Part shown: piece by piece, positions 63,491 through 64,000 of the stretch
Position numbering within the stretch: position 1 is the stretch's first letter
How the letters are laid out: the number at the start of each line of letters is the position of its first letter
NCBI GenBank assembly: GCA_920105625.2
Contig: OV050030.1
Location: forward strand, 249,271,889-249,335,888
DNA from: Clusia tigrina
Lineage: Eukaryota > Arthropoda > Insecta > Diptera > Clusiidae
Direction: 5' to 3'
DNA: 64,000 bases
Made by a program: the position numbers and the translations under genes
Notes under the pieces: generated by a model
The model's database searches: none
What the model saw: only the letters and a program-made list of their open reading frames with translations
What the model was told of the DNA's origin: nothing

Positions 63491-64000
63491 ATGCTACCCT
63501 TGAGTCCCAAATCAAACACTGATAGAACTTCAAATGGCCCTAACTTATATACGGTACGTCCTACACCTATCATAGTTTGCAAACATAAAAATTCTTGTAA
63601 CTTTTTACGGGAGCGTCATAAAATCTTGAAATTTTGTAACAATAAAGTACTCGAGCCTCTTGTCAATTTAAGCTATCGCTCAAAGCTGTGCTACCCTTGA
63701 GTCCCACATCAAACACTGATAAAATTTCAAATGGCCCTAACTTCTATACGGTACTTCCTACACCTATCAAAGTTTGCAACATACAAATGCTTGTGACTTT
63801 TTACTCGAGCGTCATAAAACCTTGAAATTTTGTAACAATAAAGTACTCGAGCCTCTTGTCAATTTAAGCTATCGCTCAAAGCTATGCTACCCTTGAGTCC
63901 CAAATCAAACACTGATAAAACTTAAAATGGCCCTAACTTCTATACGGTACGTCCTACACCTATCAAAGTTTGCAACATACAAATGCTTGTAACTTTTTAC
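63491..64000 (+). repeat. Five-monomer module, copy M11 (cut by window end)
   Basis: Unit 1 starts at 63491 with GATAGAACTTC and ACATAAAAATTCTTG, followed by the CACATCAAAC/TTACTCGAGC unit and the AACTTAAAATGG unit. Units 4 and 5 would lie beyond 64000. The array therefore continues in the same style. Confidence 0.82.

Larger units (their letters stand above)
1..64000 (+). repeat. Satellite DNA array, 196-bp monomer, about 326 head-to-tail copies
   Basis: Every line of the window aligns to one unit. With AAGTACTCGA as position 1, the order of landmarks is: CTCGAG (6-11), GCTATCGCTCAAAGCTATGC (28-47), TTGAGTCCCAAATCAAAC (53-70), GGCCCTAACTTCTATACGG (89-107), CCTACACCTATCAAAGTTTG (113-132), ACTTTTTAC (152-160), GAGCGTCATAAAACC (163-177), AAATTTTGTAACAATA (181-196). 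The majority sequence is about 37% GC and C-rich on this strand (47 C, 26 G). Units of 195, 196 and 197 bp predominate; rare ones are 173, 183, 187, 191, 192 or 203 bp. All copies face the same way and the array runs off both ends. No gene, RNA gene or mobile element interrupts it. The size fits one nucleosome repeat, as in many centromeric satellites; a centromeric role is inference only. Confidence 0.98.
61772..64000 (+). repeat. Block copied at an offset of 6,472 bp, right copy
   Basis: Partner of 55300-57528, cut by the window end. Private marks are TCAACCACTG near 63121, CAAAACTATGC near 63290, AACTTATTACTGG near 63403 and AACTTATATACGG near 63543. Confidence 0.84.

Noticed and set aside
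36419..63700. Dozens of near-identical 69-residue open frames on the plus strand
   Set aside because: They follow the monomer phase of the 197-bp subfamily, start at ATG or GTG in the same repeat position, and end where the next monomer shifts frame. The repetition comes from the DNA repeat, not from a gene family.
1..64000. CRISPR array
   Set aside because: The repeats are about 196 bp, contiguous and without unique spacers. No cas-like genes are present.
1..64000. CENP-B box in the monomer
   Set aside because: I looked for TTCG, four bases, A, two bases, CGGG. Variants with TTTACGGGAG or TTTTTTCGGGAG have the CGGG part but not the upstream TTCG and A at the required spacing.
1..64000. rRNA or tRNA gene repeats, or telomeric repeat
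   Set aside because: No run of telomere-type heptamers or hexamers, no 5S-like internal control region and no tRNA-like A and B boxes were seen in the monomer.
1..64000. Transposon or retroelement insertions inside the array
   Set aside because: The satellite phase is continuous; every length change I found is under 25 bp or a whole number of monomers. No terminal repeats or target-site duplications seen.
1..64000. The array as a wholly artificial or misassembled sequence
   Set aside because: Private substitutions, nested lineages and phase-correct indels are what natural arrays show. Local copy-number error in assembly cannot be excluded from sequence alone, but the window as a whole looks genuine.
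1..64000. A new defence, biosynthetic or regulatory gene system
   Set aside because: There is no coding capacity in the window that could support one.

Overview
The whole window is one uninterrupted satellite DNA array. A unit of about 196 bp is repeated head to tail from the first base to the last, always in the same orientation. Counting by the recurring AGTACTCGAG phase gives about 326 complete units plus a final partial unit of about 160 bp. I see no protein-coding gene, RNA gene, transposon, CRISPR array, promoter, origin or unique sequence. Every open reading frame is a shadow of the repeat: the same 60-72 residue peptide recurs, and 196 is not a multiple of 3.

Organism: a nucleosome-sized, AT-rich (about 63%) monomer in a long homogeneous array points to a eukaryotic centromeric, pericentromeric or subtelomeric heterochromatin block. 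Plants often carry satellites of this size, so a plant is a reasonable guess. I do not recognise the family, and nothing in the sequence fixes the species or chromosomal position.

Layout: (1) 1-5.3 kb, repeats sharing rare deletions in blocks offset by 1.73 and 2.49 kb. (2) 5.0-11.8 kb, a 3.7 kb block copied side by side, the second copy three monomers shorter. (3) 11.8-15.1 kb, the most heterogeneous part. (4) 15.1-18.3 kb, region-1 type monomers return. (5) 18.3-24.5 kb, a 2.6 kb block copied at an offset of 3.53 kb. (6) 24.5-31 kb, 7-monomer and 13/14-monomer periodicity. (7) 31-36.4 kb, a 197-bp subfamily expands. (8) 36.4-64 kb, a highly ordered zone built from a five-monomer module (983 bp) that recurs eleven times, within nested duplications of 1.18, 1.37, 1.96, 2.75, 5.49, 6.47 and 11.4 kb.

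There are no interacting genes. The interest lies in the record of array evolution: stepwise mutation lineages ordered left to right, bar-coded modules whose relationships are interleaved along the array, whole-monomer gains and losses between block copies, and small deletions at short internal direct repeats. All offsets and monomer positions were read by eye. Block edges are accurate to tens of bases unless given as exact monomer limits.
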